From Brachionus manjavacas (taxonomy: Eukaryota; Rotifera; Eurotatoria; Ploima; Brachionidae): a stretch of DNA of 64,000 bases. The stretch is taken from assembly GCA_019054805.1 (NCBI GenBank), contig JAHQIY010000022.1:992001-1056000 (forward strand), read 5' to 3'. Positions 44,901 through 56,600 of the stretch are shown here, one piece after another. Position 1 is the first letter of the stretch. Every line of letters begins with the position of its first letter. The translations under genes and the position numbers were made by a program. The notes beneath the pieces were generated by a model. It was not told the DNA's origin. It was given only the letters and a program-made list of their open reading frames with translations, and searched no databases.

Positions 44901-46086
44901 AAATTAAAATTCTTTTTTGTCAATTTTAGATGATAGTAAACTTGAAGTCTTAGAAGTCTCTAATTTTTTTTTGGTATAAAAAGATTTGCACAAAAGAAAT
45001 TATTTGTCTTTGAAGTCTCTAAACTTAACTAAATTTGTCTTTGAAGTAAAAAAACTAAACTAAGTTGTTACTTAAGTTACTAATTGTTACTAAACTAAAG
45101 TCTCTAATTGGTTAAACTTTATTCTTAATTGACACATTATAGATAAATTTATCACTATTTTAATTGAGCGTGGGAATATTTTTTTTATTCATGTATATAA
45201 TTTTATACGTTTTACTTCCTAACTTTATGACATCATGTAAAAGTATTATGAGAGTTTTTTAGAGAATCGCTGAAATTTTAAATAATAAGATTTATGTGAA
45301 TAATGCATTTGATATTGCACAGCAAATTGAGAAGAGAAAAAAATAAAAAAATGATATTATAATTTTTTTTAATTTTTTCAAAATAAATTCTTTTAATTTT
45401 TCGCAGCATCAAGTCTGGAAAATTTTAAAAAAGAATTTTGAAAAAGAATTGAGATTGTAAAATTTTAGTGTGATTGTTTGGCAACAAAATAAAAATTGGG
45501 AAAGTTTTTCAATAAATATCCAAACAGAGAGCAAAAAATTTTTTTAATTTTTTTAATTTTCTAAAATAAAATTCAATTAAAAATTTTGTTTTTTGATTTT
45601 TTCTTAATAAATATTGTTTAATCTTTAGACTGTTTTTTTTTTAACTAATTTTCTCCGACTGTTCTATATTCAAAACTAGACTTATTTTTAAAGCAATTTT
45701 GAATGAAAGGTATCATACCATAATAAATTTAATTCAAAATAACAATCTTAATTTTGCTTGATACAATTAAAGTTAAGGAAATTCCAAAAATCATTGTTAC
45801 ACAAATTTTATTCAATAAAAATTAGGAATCTGTCTAAAAGTTCTAAAAATCGTACGTATTATAGTTAGAAAATAGACTTTTTTTTTTCGAATTTTTTACT
45901 GATTTTTTTATTAAAGAAAGCATATAATTTGGTTATCTAGTTCTGTAATACATAACCAATTTTCTAAGAATTTGTTTATTCTGCGATCAATTTTATTTAT
46001 ATTTAATTTTTTTTAACTACTTCATTGAATAATGATTGAGAGGAGGTTCTGAAGGGATCTAAAATTTTCATCTTCCAACTACACAG
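44901..46086. other. AT-rich spacer
   Basis: Contains short imperfect repeats of GAAGTCTCTAA / GTCTTTGAAGT between about 44945 and 45110, just upstream of the Helitron ORFs; otherwise nothing recognised. Confidence 0.4.
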
Positions 46087-46250
46087 TCATGGATCAATTT
46101 CTATTAGATAAATATTCATTTCTGTCATAATTCTTTCTGTTTTAAATATAAAAAAAGTAATCAAGTCATTGGTAAAAAGGAGAGAGCATTTTTTATTCGA
46201 AATATCAACTTTTGTTAAATCATTAGTATAAATATCAGTACTAATGATTT
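46087..46250 (-). pseudogene. RT scrap related to the 16.7-kb copy
   Basis: The minus strand reads CSLLFTNDLITFFIFKTERI, then MTEMNIYLIEID, matching YSLLFADDLVTFFIYNKKGN of the jockey-like RT at 16749-17204. The FADD box is FTND here. Only this short piece remains. Confidence 0.65.
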
Positions 46251-46411
46251 TACAAAAGGTATATATCAGTCTCGGATTCAAAAATGCTTTCTTTATGTTT
46301 AAGTTTATTAATGTATTTTGAATTAAATTTTCTAATTTTGTTTATCTTATTCCAGAATGGTTTACTAGATTTTCGGTTTTGTAATAAACTTAAGAATAAA
46401 AGTCCGAACTT

Positions 46412-46690
46412 TTTTAGTAGTAGTAGTAGTGGTAGTAGTAAGAAGGGGTAGGCTGCAAGTCGCGATTTGCATGCAGAATGATGCATAACGCGATGGGTGA
46501 CGACACCCTGTATGGTAGCCACTTGCCGTAATTAAGTTGCTGTTTTGTCAAGCTTGCTTTTGAAGTCGTTGGTACTTTTGGCGGTGATGATGGAGTCGTA
46601 AAGATCGTTCCAGTCATTGACAATTCGGTTGCAGAAAAAGTTATGTCGTTGATTACAGTTCTTCACCAATTCTCGTCGTTTGTCTTTTTT
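46412..46690 (-). mobile_element. 3' end of a non-LTR retrotransposon with triplet tail
   Basis: The minus strand reads DKRRELVKNCNQRHNFFCNR, then IVNDWNDLYDSIITAKSTND and FKSKLDKTAT with TAA at 46532-46534. This is the conserved post-RT tail (FFxNRIVxxWN...FKxxLDK). About 90 bp of 3'UTR follow, then a (CTA)n tail at 46416-46440. It is severely 5'-truncated. It sits inside sequence related to the hAT MITE family (AAGTCCGAACTTT on one side, AAAGTCCGGATTTTGAC on the other), so it is a nested insertion. Confidence 0.8.
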
Positions 46691-46736
46691 TAAAGTCCGG
46701 ATTTTGACTTTAATTTTAGACTTTTAAACAACTCTG
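46691..46736. repeat. Right arm of a hAT-like MITE
   Basis: AAAGTCCGG...AAACAACTCTG ends in CTG at 46734-46736, matching the inverted end of the 2387-3040 element. The left arm appears as AAAAGTCCGAAC just before 46411; the retrotransposon end at 46412-46690 lies between. Confidence 0.55.
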
Positions 46737-47137
46737 GATACAATGCTGAATTAAAATCTAAATTTTTCATATTTTGACATTTTGATTAGGCATTCTTTTT
46801 ATTGGCATTCCTTTGATTTTTACACCAGAAAATAATAAAATGTAAAGGAAAACAAATGAAAACACATTTTCTTTTCAATCAATACTTTGAATACAAATAA
46901 TTTATTTTCTTTTTTGTCTTTTAAAAATTTGAAGCGAAATTTTCTTTTTATTTAAAGGATACCAGAAAATAGGAATTTTAAAATTAATTCAAAGAGTTAA
47001 GATTACAGATAGAAAAAGCTGGAGTCTAGGTAAAGTACAAATGATGGAAAATTTTACATTTAAATTGAAAGCGCAATAATAGAATAATTTAAAAGGAAAA
47101 AAAAATTATAAATAATAAGTGTTCATATACAAGATTG

Positions 47138-47395
47138 TTAACTAGACCGGAAGACGTCGTATCGGTTCTTGAACTTGTTAACCGAGTCGGCATCTGTGAC
47201 TGTAGCTGGGTGGGCGTTCCACTCGTTGAATATCCTGTTGGTGAATGTGTGAACTTGCGGAAACATTGGGGGTTCACCAATCTCACTTCGTTGATGCTAT
47301 ATGTGAGTTTGAACATCTGGATCAGATCTCCAAGTACACGGCGTTCATGGAGGGAAGTTAATCTAAGAACGGCAAGACTTGGACAATTTGACAAG
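47138..47395 (-). mobile_element. 3' end of a second non-LTR retrotransposon type
   Basis: The minus strand reads LAVLRLTSLHERRVLGDLIQ and MFKLTYSINEV. After one frameshift it reads FTNRIFNEWNAHPATVTDAD, then SVNKFKNRYDVFRSS and TAA at 47138-47140. This is the same kind of tail as at the window start. One frameshift and a severe 5' truncation make it a relic. Confidence 0.8.
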
Positions 47396-47936
47396 GCAAG
47401 AAAAGAAAAATTGTTTAACTTGGATAACTTTTATTTTATTTTTTTTTCTAATCTGTACAAATCTATTATTTAACTGTTAGTCAGTTAAAATCTGTTTTTT
47501 TAAATGCTTACCTTATTTGACGAATCTTGTGAAAAGTTGATTTTGTGATCCATTTAAAAAAATTAAATTTCTTAGTGGATATTTTTGTGAAAAAGTTTAA
47601 TTTTTAAGCGAAAAAAAGTTTTTGAATATTTTTAAATCATTAAGAATAAATTCATATTGCAACAACAAAGAACAAACTAAGAAATAAAAAATCTATAAAA
47701 TTATTAAGATTATTTCATTCTTTTATTCGTTTTTAAAAAATTGTTTTACTCATTTTTACTAAATTTTACAATAACAACTCAGTTTTTAAAATAATACAAT
47801 ACATTAATAAAATAAAAGGTCAATGTCATTTTTTGGAGCTTTTAAGACAATTTGTAATTGAATTATATTTACTTAAGGGATTTTAATCTGACATATATAA
47901 ATATTTTCTTCGAAATAAATTTAAAAATTGACATTT
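47396..47936. other. AT-rich spacer downstream of the calmodulin-like gene
   Basis: Nothing recognised; probably includes the 3'UTR of the minus-strand calmodulin-like gene. Confidence 0.4.
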
Positions 47937-48690
47937 TTAGTTATCTTTGTTCATTTTTTTTTCAGCTTTCAGTGAAGCCACAAACTCTTCGTAATCAATT
48001 CGACCATCACCATCAATATCAACTTCCTGTTAAGCTAATTTAGAAAAAAAAGAAGAAGAAATTAAAAATTACTTCAATCATATCTTCAACTAAAAAATAA
48101 ACTTTATAAAATTATACCAATTTTAATTTCATTTATTTTACTTTCATCTTCTGTTAATTGTTCTCCCAAGCATTGCAAAACCGATCTCAAATCACTACTG
48201 GTAATAAATCCATTCCCTTTTCTGTCAAAAACTTTAAATGCTTCTCTCAATTCCTTATCTTCTTGTTCTTCGGAAATTTCTGAAATATTTCCCATATTGT
48301 ACATTAATTGAACAAATTCTTTAATTATATTTTTGGTCAAAGTTTCCATCTATAATATTTTTTTATACCTTCAAATGAAAATGTTCCATCACCTTAGCAA
48401 AATTGGATTTTTTCAATTAATTTTTTTTTTTTTAAATTACCATCAATGTCTATATCTTTCAACATTTGCTGTAGTTCTTGTTCGGTAGGATAAAGGCCAA
48501 GATTTCTTAAAACAGATCCAATTTCTTGGGTTGTTACGACTCCATTTCCTTCCTTATCAAAAAGTCGAAAAGCTTGTTTCAACTCTTAATGAAATTTTAC
48601 AATATATATGTTTTAATTAGATAGAAAATAACCTGATATTTGTATCTCGGAGAATTTTGTTACATCAAAAACATTTGGGGATTTAGACAT
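47937..48690 (-). CDS. Calmodulin-like protein with four EF-hands
   Basis: Ca2+ sensor of the calmodulin family. Six exons, 48690-48633, 48584-48441, 48392-48369, 48318-48142, 48089-48073 and 48026-47937, join in phase to 169 aa, 20 more than calmodulin. The extra length is an N-terminal extension (MSKSPNVFDVTKFSEIQIS) and an 11-residue Lys-rich C-terminus. Loops: DKEGNGVVTTQE, DIDGDGTFSFEE, DRKGNGFITSSD and DIDGDGRIDYEE; all have Asp1 and Gly6, and loop 3 has Asp instead of Glu at position 12. LTEDEIEDMIEEVDIDGDG is nearly calmodulin. The linker between lobes is Glu/Ser-rich. Two exons are tiny (24 and 17 nt). A specialised calmodulin paralogue (CALML or squidulin type) rather than canonical calmodulin; target unknown. 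Confidence 0.9.
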
Positions 48691-49314
48691 TTTTAATAAT
48701 GGCTAGTATTGTTCTTGATAACTAGATGAAAACTCAATTTGTATTATCAAAAGGAAAGAAAGGAAGAATAAGCAAATTATAATGATGTATTTTTAGAAAA
48801 TGGGATTGAACAATAAATTCTATTAGTATAATTCAGAAATGAAAAATAAATTTGAAATTTTATTTTTCACAGAACCTAATTATCTAATTTGCGTTTAGCA
48901 CTTCGTGTCAACAAAAAGAAATATTTTAATTGCATTCTATAATTGAACATTTTATGAGTGAAAAAAATAACAAAACGAAAGCGTCAGTGGTGTGGTATCA
49001 TTGTTGCCTTCGGAGCACCCAATCCACATACAACGATATTTGTCTTTCTTCTTGAATATATTATGTCAATAAACAAGTTATCTCAATCGAATGAAAAAAA
49101 TTAAAAAAAAATCAATTAAACAATCATTAGGTTTTCCGCAAGTTAAAATATTTTTTCAAAATTTTGCACTTTAAAGCTTTTTTCATAAATAATAATAGAA
49201 AATTCCAATTAAAATACATTCAGGTTTATCATTTAGTGTTTAAATTGAATTCAAGGATTCAAAAATTGCTCAAGTGGCAAATAAAGTTTTATATTAAAGC
49301 TAATGGCAATAAGA
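48691..49314. other. Spacer between calmodulin-like gene and tRNA
   Basis: Contains the tRNA 5'-half copy at 48981-49010; nothing else recognised. Confidence 0.4.
48981..49010 (+). pseudogene. tRNA-Gly 5'-half pseudocopy
   Basis: GCGTCAGTGGTGT matches the start of the tRNA-Gly at 49315. AGCG and adjacent bases of the D-loop are then deleted, and the match resumes as ATCATTGTTGCCTT to the anticodon loop, where it stops abruptly. No 3' half, T arm or acceptor partner follows. Confidence 0.75.
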
Positions 49315-49386
49315 GCGTCAGTGGTGTAGCGGTTATCATTGTTGCCTTCCAAGCAGCAGATCCGGGTTCGACTCCCGGCTGACGCA
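49315..49386 (+). tRNA. tRNA-Gly (anticodon TCC)
   Basis: Acceptor stem GCGTCAG/CTGACGC (49315-49321 with 49379-49385) plus discriminator A at 49386. The D arm contains GTGTAGCGGTT. The anticodon stem GTTGC/GCAGC encloses the loop CTTCCAA with anticodon TCC at 49348-49350. The T arm is CCGGG-TTCGACT-CCCGG. Internal A box (TGGTGTAGCGG) and B box (GGTTCGACTCC) are intact. No intron. It reads GGA glycine codons. Confidence 0.97.
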
Positions 49387-49387
49387 G

Positions 49388-49395
49388 TTTTTTTT
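49388..49395 (+). terminator. RNA polymerase III terminator
   Basis: Run of eight T one base after the tRNA-Gly 3' end. Confidence 0.85.
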
Positions 49396-52300
49396 ACAAA
49401 AATTTTTAAATTTTTCAATTTTAATCACTGATTTTATTATTTTGACAATTACTACATTGTAATTTTAGAAAACATTTACATTTACAACAAATTATTTTTT
49501 ATTTAATTTATAATTTATAAATTAAATAATTTCATGATCGGAAAAAACCAAGTGACTATCAATTTTTTTATGTGAAAAATTTTTAAATTTTTATTAAAAT
49601 ATATAAATTTATGATTTTTTACGAAAATTCAAAATAACTTATATTAGGTTCGGGCAGGTCAAAATTACAGCACTATCTGAATTTGACGTTTGACCAAAAA
49701 GCGAAAATTTTTTAAAAAAAAAATTGAAATTTTTAATTTTCACTAATGAAAAAATTCATATATCAAATCATAATAATTTTTTTTTAAATACAGCTGAAGA
49801 CTGGTTCAAGATATAGTGTAATATTACAAAATTATATTTTTCAGATAAATCTAAGCCGATATCGGCAGAAAATTTTAAAATATCAAATAATCTTTTGGCT
49901 TGATAATCTAAAAAACAAATTAACTCTTTTTGATCAAAATTTATGGACACAAAAGTCAAAAATTAAAAAAAGTGAGTTCAAAAATTTTGTCCGGATTCTG
50001 ACTCTGCAAAAAAAAATTTGAAATTAAGGGTTAAACCAAGGACGAGATACAAAAATTGTGAAAAAATCCAAAAATTTTCGTCTCGGGTAAATTTTTATGG
50101 TCAAAACTTTTTTTTAAAAAACAAATGAATACATCATTTTGTAGATTTGAAAAAGAGCTTTAAGAATCTATACAATAATAACTAAATATCTTTACAAAAT
50201 CATTATATTTTTAAAACTAAAAGGATTCAACTAATAATTTTGGTGCTAATCTTTGAGAGAGGGTAGCTAAAAAATCAATTTTTTAACCCTGCTTAAAAAT
50301 TGGCTTTCTAATTATTATAGGTATTTGATAAAAGTTTTTTATATTTGTGGAAACTTTACTGAAAAAATTATTTGCATTTTTTTAGCAGTCAATATATATG
50401 TTTAAATGTTATAGTCCTAAATGTATTTGAGTTTGTCCAAATTAACTTTTAGTTCATAGAAAATGGCTTGCAAATCAACCAGATCTATACGCTCGCAATT
50501 TTTATCTCGTGAAAATTTTTAGTTGTCCGAAAACTACGTAAAAATTTCGAAGTCAAAATTGCGAAATTTTTTCTTAAAATTTTCGCCAAAATTTTTACTT
50601 GGGGAAAAGTCTAATAAATAAAAGATAAGGAGCCTTGAAAAGCGTAGCTGTAGAATAGGAAAAGTATAAAATGTAAACAAGTTAAAACAGAATGTATTAT
50701 ATGTTTAAATAAAAACATTTTAAGATATTAAATAGAAGAATAAAATTCAAAAAGACTGAATCTAGATTCAAAGATAGTATAGGAATTTAACGATAGAATC
50801 GAAATATTTGTTCGAAAAATGATTAAAAAATATTGAATTAATAATAGAAATGAAACAGATTTATTTTTTAAATATTGTTGATATTTTTATTTGATTTTGA
50901 AAATGAAGCTATCGAAGTGTACAAGTTCAAACTCAAAAATATGTATTCTCAATTTTTTCAAAAAAGGACTCATTTCATATTCTTTTTAGTTTGGTTTAGT
51001 TAAATTTTATTTTTTTCAATTAATGATGATTTAAATTTAATAAAATTATTTTTTGATAAAGCAGAACTTAATCGGTTTTTTTTATATTTAATTTTACTTT
51101 CAACTACAGCACTCCATCACCTAAAGTTAGATATTATGCAATCATGTAACACTCTAGTTTTCAAGAATCAATTGAAGTTCAAACGTAATGCATTTTTTAA
51201 ACTCTCAACAAAAAACATCAAAAACTAGATAACAAATGATTCTGAAACTTAAAAAATTTGACAACCTAAAGTTTATTTTATTGTTGAAAATTATATTTTT
51301 TATAATAAATCTAATAAGGTAGATTTAGTTTTTCTCCAAAACTATCTCTGAATAATATTTTCACTATGAATTCTTCACCTTAAAATCTAAGCAAAAATAC
51401 AATGTATATCGATTCAATTAATATTTTTGAAGAAACAATAAGCTCGAAATAGCAAAATTGTTTATTAAACAAATAAATCTGCAGAAAAGTCTAAATTGAA
51501 AAAAAATTGAATCAAAAAACGAAAATTCCTAAATATGTTCTATTTAATTTAGCATGAATCGAATTCAAATAATACCAGATAAAAAGCTCTATCAGATACT
51601 TAAAATCTTAAAATTTAATTTACATATCTAGTTTTACTCAACTTCTAAAACTTGTAACTTTGCTTTTTCTAATCTAAAACTATTATCTTTTCTTTACAAA
51701 GAAAAACAAGCGAATATTTATTTCAATAATCTTAATCAACAAAAGTAACTGCCTAGGAAAAATATTTAAATATTTTTAGACAGAAATTTGCTTCGGGGAG
51801 ATCCATTACTTAATCATCATTCCGCTAAAAAAGTCAATTAATTTGCCAATTTTGCTGATAATGAATTTTGTTCTTTAAACGCCTCAGACTAACCCAATTT
51901 TTAAAACAATTGAGTTCAACTTATTTGCTGCTGTTGAAGACTTTAGAGAAAACAAATTCAAAATAAATCGAAGAAAAGACTGATTGCTGCCAAAAACATC
52001 TTCTTCTTTCTTTGAATTTTGAATTTTTTTGTTAGATCTTTTTAGCTTGCAATGGTAATGTTAAGTTAATCAACTTTCCAATGATATCGACAAAGATATT
52101 GCAGCTTTTATAAAGCGAATGCTAGGGAACTGTGATCAACAATGACCAGAACCAGCCATAGACTATTATTTTTCCAAGGTACTAACTGACACTTTTCAGG
52201 TAGTCGCTTAACTCAGGATAAATATTACTGTCTCATAGAAGCACTTTCGTTTATCCTCTACGGCTTTTATCCAGATGCTGCTTAAAAAAATTTGATTCCT

Positions 52301-53655
52301 TCTTTTGAAATGTTTATTTTTCTAAGGTAAATCAAAACAGCCGTTCTAAGACCAAGTTGTAAAATATTATAAAAGATGCAACTAGTGTTTAGATGTAAAT
52401 TAAAAGTTTTAATAAAAAAAATGTTTTTATTTTATGGCGCAAAAGCTCTTCTGTCGGTCAAGCGATTCAAAAAAAGATACATTTCGTGGAAGGCTTCAAT
52501 TTTTTACATTGCCTTATTCATATATGGCATTTTGCTATTTTGTGTGCCATCTATTGTTGACAGGAATGCAGTCCCTACAAATGTCTAGTTTCACTATTTT
52601 CTTTAATTATTAGAATTTAATAAAAAAATGGAAACAAAAAATGTAAATCTTTAGAGCAGCTGAGACATTGCATTAGGAGAAAGGAAAAAGTTTCTGATCG
52701 ATTAATCAGTTTTATGCAACTATTAATTACAGAAACTTTTCAGATGGAATAACAAAAACATCATACAAGAGTAGATTAGGAGAATTGTGTTTTAAAGAAG
52801 TATTCTAGAGAAATGTTGGAACCCCCAGCTGAATAAAAGAGATCGGGTAGTAACCATTTTATTTCTTGTGTGCAATAAAACCCATTATCCGTTCAAAAGG
52901 ATGCTGCAGCATTCAGGTGCGCACAAGTCTTAATACTCGCTAATAATACTTTTTATAGTAATTATCCAAAATCGGAGTGATTTCATAACCCAAGTTTATG
53001 TAACAACTGGCAACATTTTGCTCAACTCAAATCATTCTAATTTCGGGTATAAATAGAAGGAATATTGAACATTGTAGCCAAGAAGCGAAAAGCAAAGCTC
53101 GCTTGCTACAAAAGATTAGAAAAAGGTGTAGATTTCGATCTATCGAATTACTCGATTTTCGATCAATTGGTTTAGGTAAAGAGCAATATTCATAATTAAA
53201 CACATACTGAATTCTATTCGAACATATTATGCCAGTTAGCTCACAGGTTATCCCAGAGCTTAGCATTCAAAATCGGCATATTACTTTTTTAGAATCTGAT
53301 ACAGAGCCAATGAAATTCAGATGAGGATTCGACTTAATCTTATCTGTATTAAGCTAAGTTCAATTATTTCAAAATTATGATTCGCTTGCAAGCGTCTTGA
53401 GCGAATAGCTCCTAATACAACTTTACCTACATAATCTATGTTTTATTTTCTCTAAACGAATAGATATAAAACAAGCTTTTTTAGGCTTTCTTTCTAGTAT
53501 TCAACTAAAAAGCGATCGTCTTCAAATCTAAAAGCAATAATTTATTAAGTTTTAGATTTATTAAAGCGCAAAAAAGAGATATTAAATTTTGTTCAGAAAA
53601 AAAAAGTTGCTTATTTATTGCCGAACACATTTTGCCGACACAATAGACTACGAAA
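49396..53655. other. 4.2-kb AT-rich spacer upstream of twitchin
   Basis: No gene recognised. The last ~650 bp are less AT-rich and hold two TATA-like boxes, likely part of the twitchin promoter and 5'UTR. Confidence 0.45.
53048..53055 (+). promoter_or_regulatory. TATA-like box (TATAAATA), candidate twitchin promoter
   Basis: GGGTATAAATAG at 53045-53056 is a canonical TATA context and also resembles a MEF2 core. A second TATAAAA lies at 53465-53471, 185 bp before the twitchin ATG. Which of them is used cannot be told from sequence. Confidence 0.25.
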
Positions 53656-56600
53656 ATGAGCGATAAGGCTCCGAGAATCACAGTTAAACCAAGTTTACAG
53701 CAGTTGGATAATGGAAACAAGTTGGAGTTTCATTGTCAAATCGAAGCTAATCCAAAGCCAGAAATAAAGTGGTCCAAGGAAAATGTTCAAATAGCTGAGT
53801 CTGCTCGAGTCAAGTCGAGAATTGAGCCCAACAGCGATAATCTTTACGATTTGTACTTGGTCATCGACAATTTGACTTCGGATGACTCGGGACAATTCAA
53901 GGTTTCGGCCAAGAACCGACTTGGCGAAGTGTCAGCGGCCATTGCTCTCAACTTTGCAGGTAACAACAATAGAAAATTAATAAAAAATATTTAAAAAAAA
54001 ATTTTTTTTTTTCCAATTTTTTCAGCCGAAACTGCTCAAAAAGGGTAAATAGAATTTTTTTTTGTTTGCTTTGTATTTAAGAGAAATTTTTTGCAGACTT
54101 CAGGATGGCACTGCTCCTAATTTTACCCAAAAGCCGACGATCAAATCGGACGCCGACGGCAAACGATTGTGCTTCGAGTGTAAAATTAAGGCAGAGCCGG
54201 AGCCAGAAATTTTCTGGTTCAGAGACAACCAGCCAATTGCCAACAAAGGACGTTTTCTTATCTATTGCGACAAGTTGCCCGACAACATGTACTTTGCTTG
54301 TCTTGAGATCGACGATGTGGCCATGAACGATGCCGGAAAGTACAAGGTGCAAGCCAAGAACAGTTTGGGCGAGTCGAACGCCTCTATCACTCTGAATTTC
54401 GATAGCGATGAAGCCGCACCATCTAGCCCAGGCGGAAAGCCGGTTTTTGTCCAAAAGCCTTTTATTCGTCAGTTGGAAGACAAGATTTTTTTCGAGTGCA
54501 AACTAGCTGCCGAACCACTGCCAACTTTTACATGGTATTTGGACAATTCTGTCCTAAACAACCCAGCTAAGTACAAGAAGCGCATTTTGAGCGAAGGCTC
54601 GACTCATACCATCATTTTGGAAATTAACAATCTCACTGCCAGAGACTCGGGCGACTATAAAGTGGTTGCCAAGAACTCGCATGGTGACGCCGATGCCAAT
54701 ATTAAACTCAATGTTGAATCGAAAAGAAACGCCAAGTAAATAAATAATTTCTTTTTTTTCTCATTCAATTTAGAATATTTTTTTGCTCAAAAAGATTGCC
54801 TGATGGCATTGCACCTCATTTTATCTCCAAACCTTTGGTTAATCAGAGCCAGGAGTCGTTGCTAATTCAGCTAGAACTAGAGGCGAATCCGACTCCGAGC
54901 GCTTCATGGTTCTTGGACACCAAAGATCTAAATGACATCGACTCTAGATTTATTACCAAGACAGAAAAAATTTCTGCTGACAAGTACAGACTAAGTGTAG
55001 AAATTAGAGTAAGCTTTGTAATTTTTAGAGGCGCAATTGAGGCGCATTTAAAATCAAAAGCGAATAATTTATGATTTTAACCTTTTTTCTTTTTTCCCAG
55101 AATCCCAAGAACACAGATGCTGGCTTGTACAAATGTGTTGTAGTTAACGAATTGGGAGAATGTGTGGCAAACATTTTCTTGCAGTTCGAAGGCAACAAAG
55201 CCGGTCTGAACAAAGGAGACCAATTGCCGCCATCCATTATCGAAAAGCCCAAAATTATCAAGGACGAAGTGAAAAGAACAGTTCGCATTCAGGTCAAAAT
55301 CAGAGCTAAGCCAGAGGCTCAAATTTCTTGGTTCAAAGAAAAGCAAGCTTTGAAAAGCGACAAGAAATACAAGATCGAGACCAAAAAGGAAGCGGACAAT
55401 GCTTATTTATTGACTTTGGAGATATCGGACTTCACCCCAGCCGATGGCGGCCTGTTTAAAGTACAGGCCAAGAATGAATCTGGTCAAACAAATGCAAATA
55501 TTCATTTGAATGTAGAAATGTAAGTTTTTTTTGGATTTAGATTTTTTTTTAGATTTTTTTTAATAAAAAGAATTTTGAAAAAAATTTTTAATTTTAATTT
55601 TTTTAGTCAAGAAGATAAGCCAGTGTTTTTGGGCCAGCCGAGAATAATCAAAGAGAACAAGAATCAGCGTATTGTGTTCGAAGTCGATTGCGGATCTAAA
55701 ACAAAACCTCAAGTCGTGTGGACCAAAGACGGAAAGAGCATCAAGAACGAGGGCCGTTTTTTGATCGACATTGACGACAGCCAAACAAACATTTTTGTCA
55801 TCATACTTGAGATTGATAAAGTTGTGCCGCAAGACGCTGGAAAGTACAAGTGTACGGCCAAGAACGCCAAGGGTGAAAATTCGGTGCTCATTGAATTTAA
55901 TTTTGAGGGCGAGCAGGAAGAGAAAAAGCCCGAAGAAAAGAAGCCCGAAGAAAAGAAGCCCGAAGAAAAGAAGCCCGAAGAGAAAAAGCCAGCAGAGAAG
56001 AAGCCTGAGGAGAAAAAGGCCACCGAAGCGCCAGCTGCTTTTAAAGAAAAGCCCAAAGATCAAATTGGTTTGGATGGTGATCGAATTACAGTCACATGTA
56101 AAGTGGCCGGCTCGCCAAAGCCAGAAATTACCTGGTTTAAGAACAAACAAACCATACGCAAGTCCAAAGATTTTAACATGGAGTTGAATGGCGAAACAGC
56201 CAAATTGACCATTAACGACGCTTACACTGAAGACTCGGGTGAATATTCTTGTGAAGTGTGGAACGAGGCTGGCTCGCAAACATCTTCGTTCAAAATAACC
56301 ATCAAAGAAAAGAAAGGAAAAATGAAAAGAAATAGACCTAAGCAAAAAGAAGAGGCCAAGACTGAGGAGGAGGTTCGCAAAGAGAAGCGCAAGTCTGATG
56401 CCAAAAAACAAGCTGAACAACCAGCACCAGAAGCTGTACCAGCTCAGTCAAGCATAAGTAATACTTAATTTTTATAAAGAAAAAAATGTTTAGAAAAAAA
56501 AAGGAAAAAATCCATGTTCGTAGTTAATTCCTTTATTTTATTTGATTTTTGATTAAATCATTTTTTTTTTATTGAAAAAGATTAATTAGTTCTGGAAATG

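Noticed and set aside
49164-49382. 72-codon frame running through the tRNA
   Set aside because: Chance frame; the tRNA folds perfectly and has a Pol III terminator.
55560-56420. 286-codon minus-strand frame opposite twitchin
   Set aside because: Shadow of the Lys/Glu/Pro-rich coding strand, giving a Phe/Leu-rich pseudo-membrane protein.
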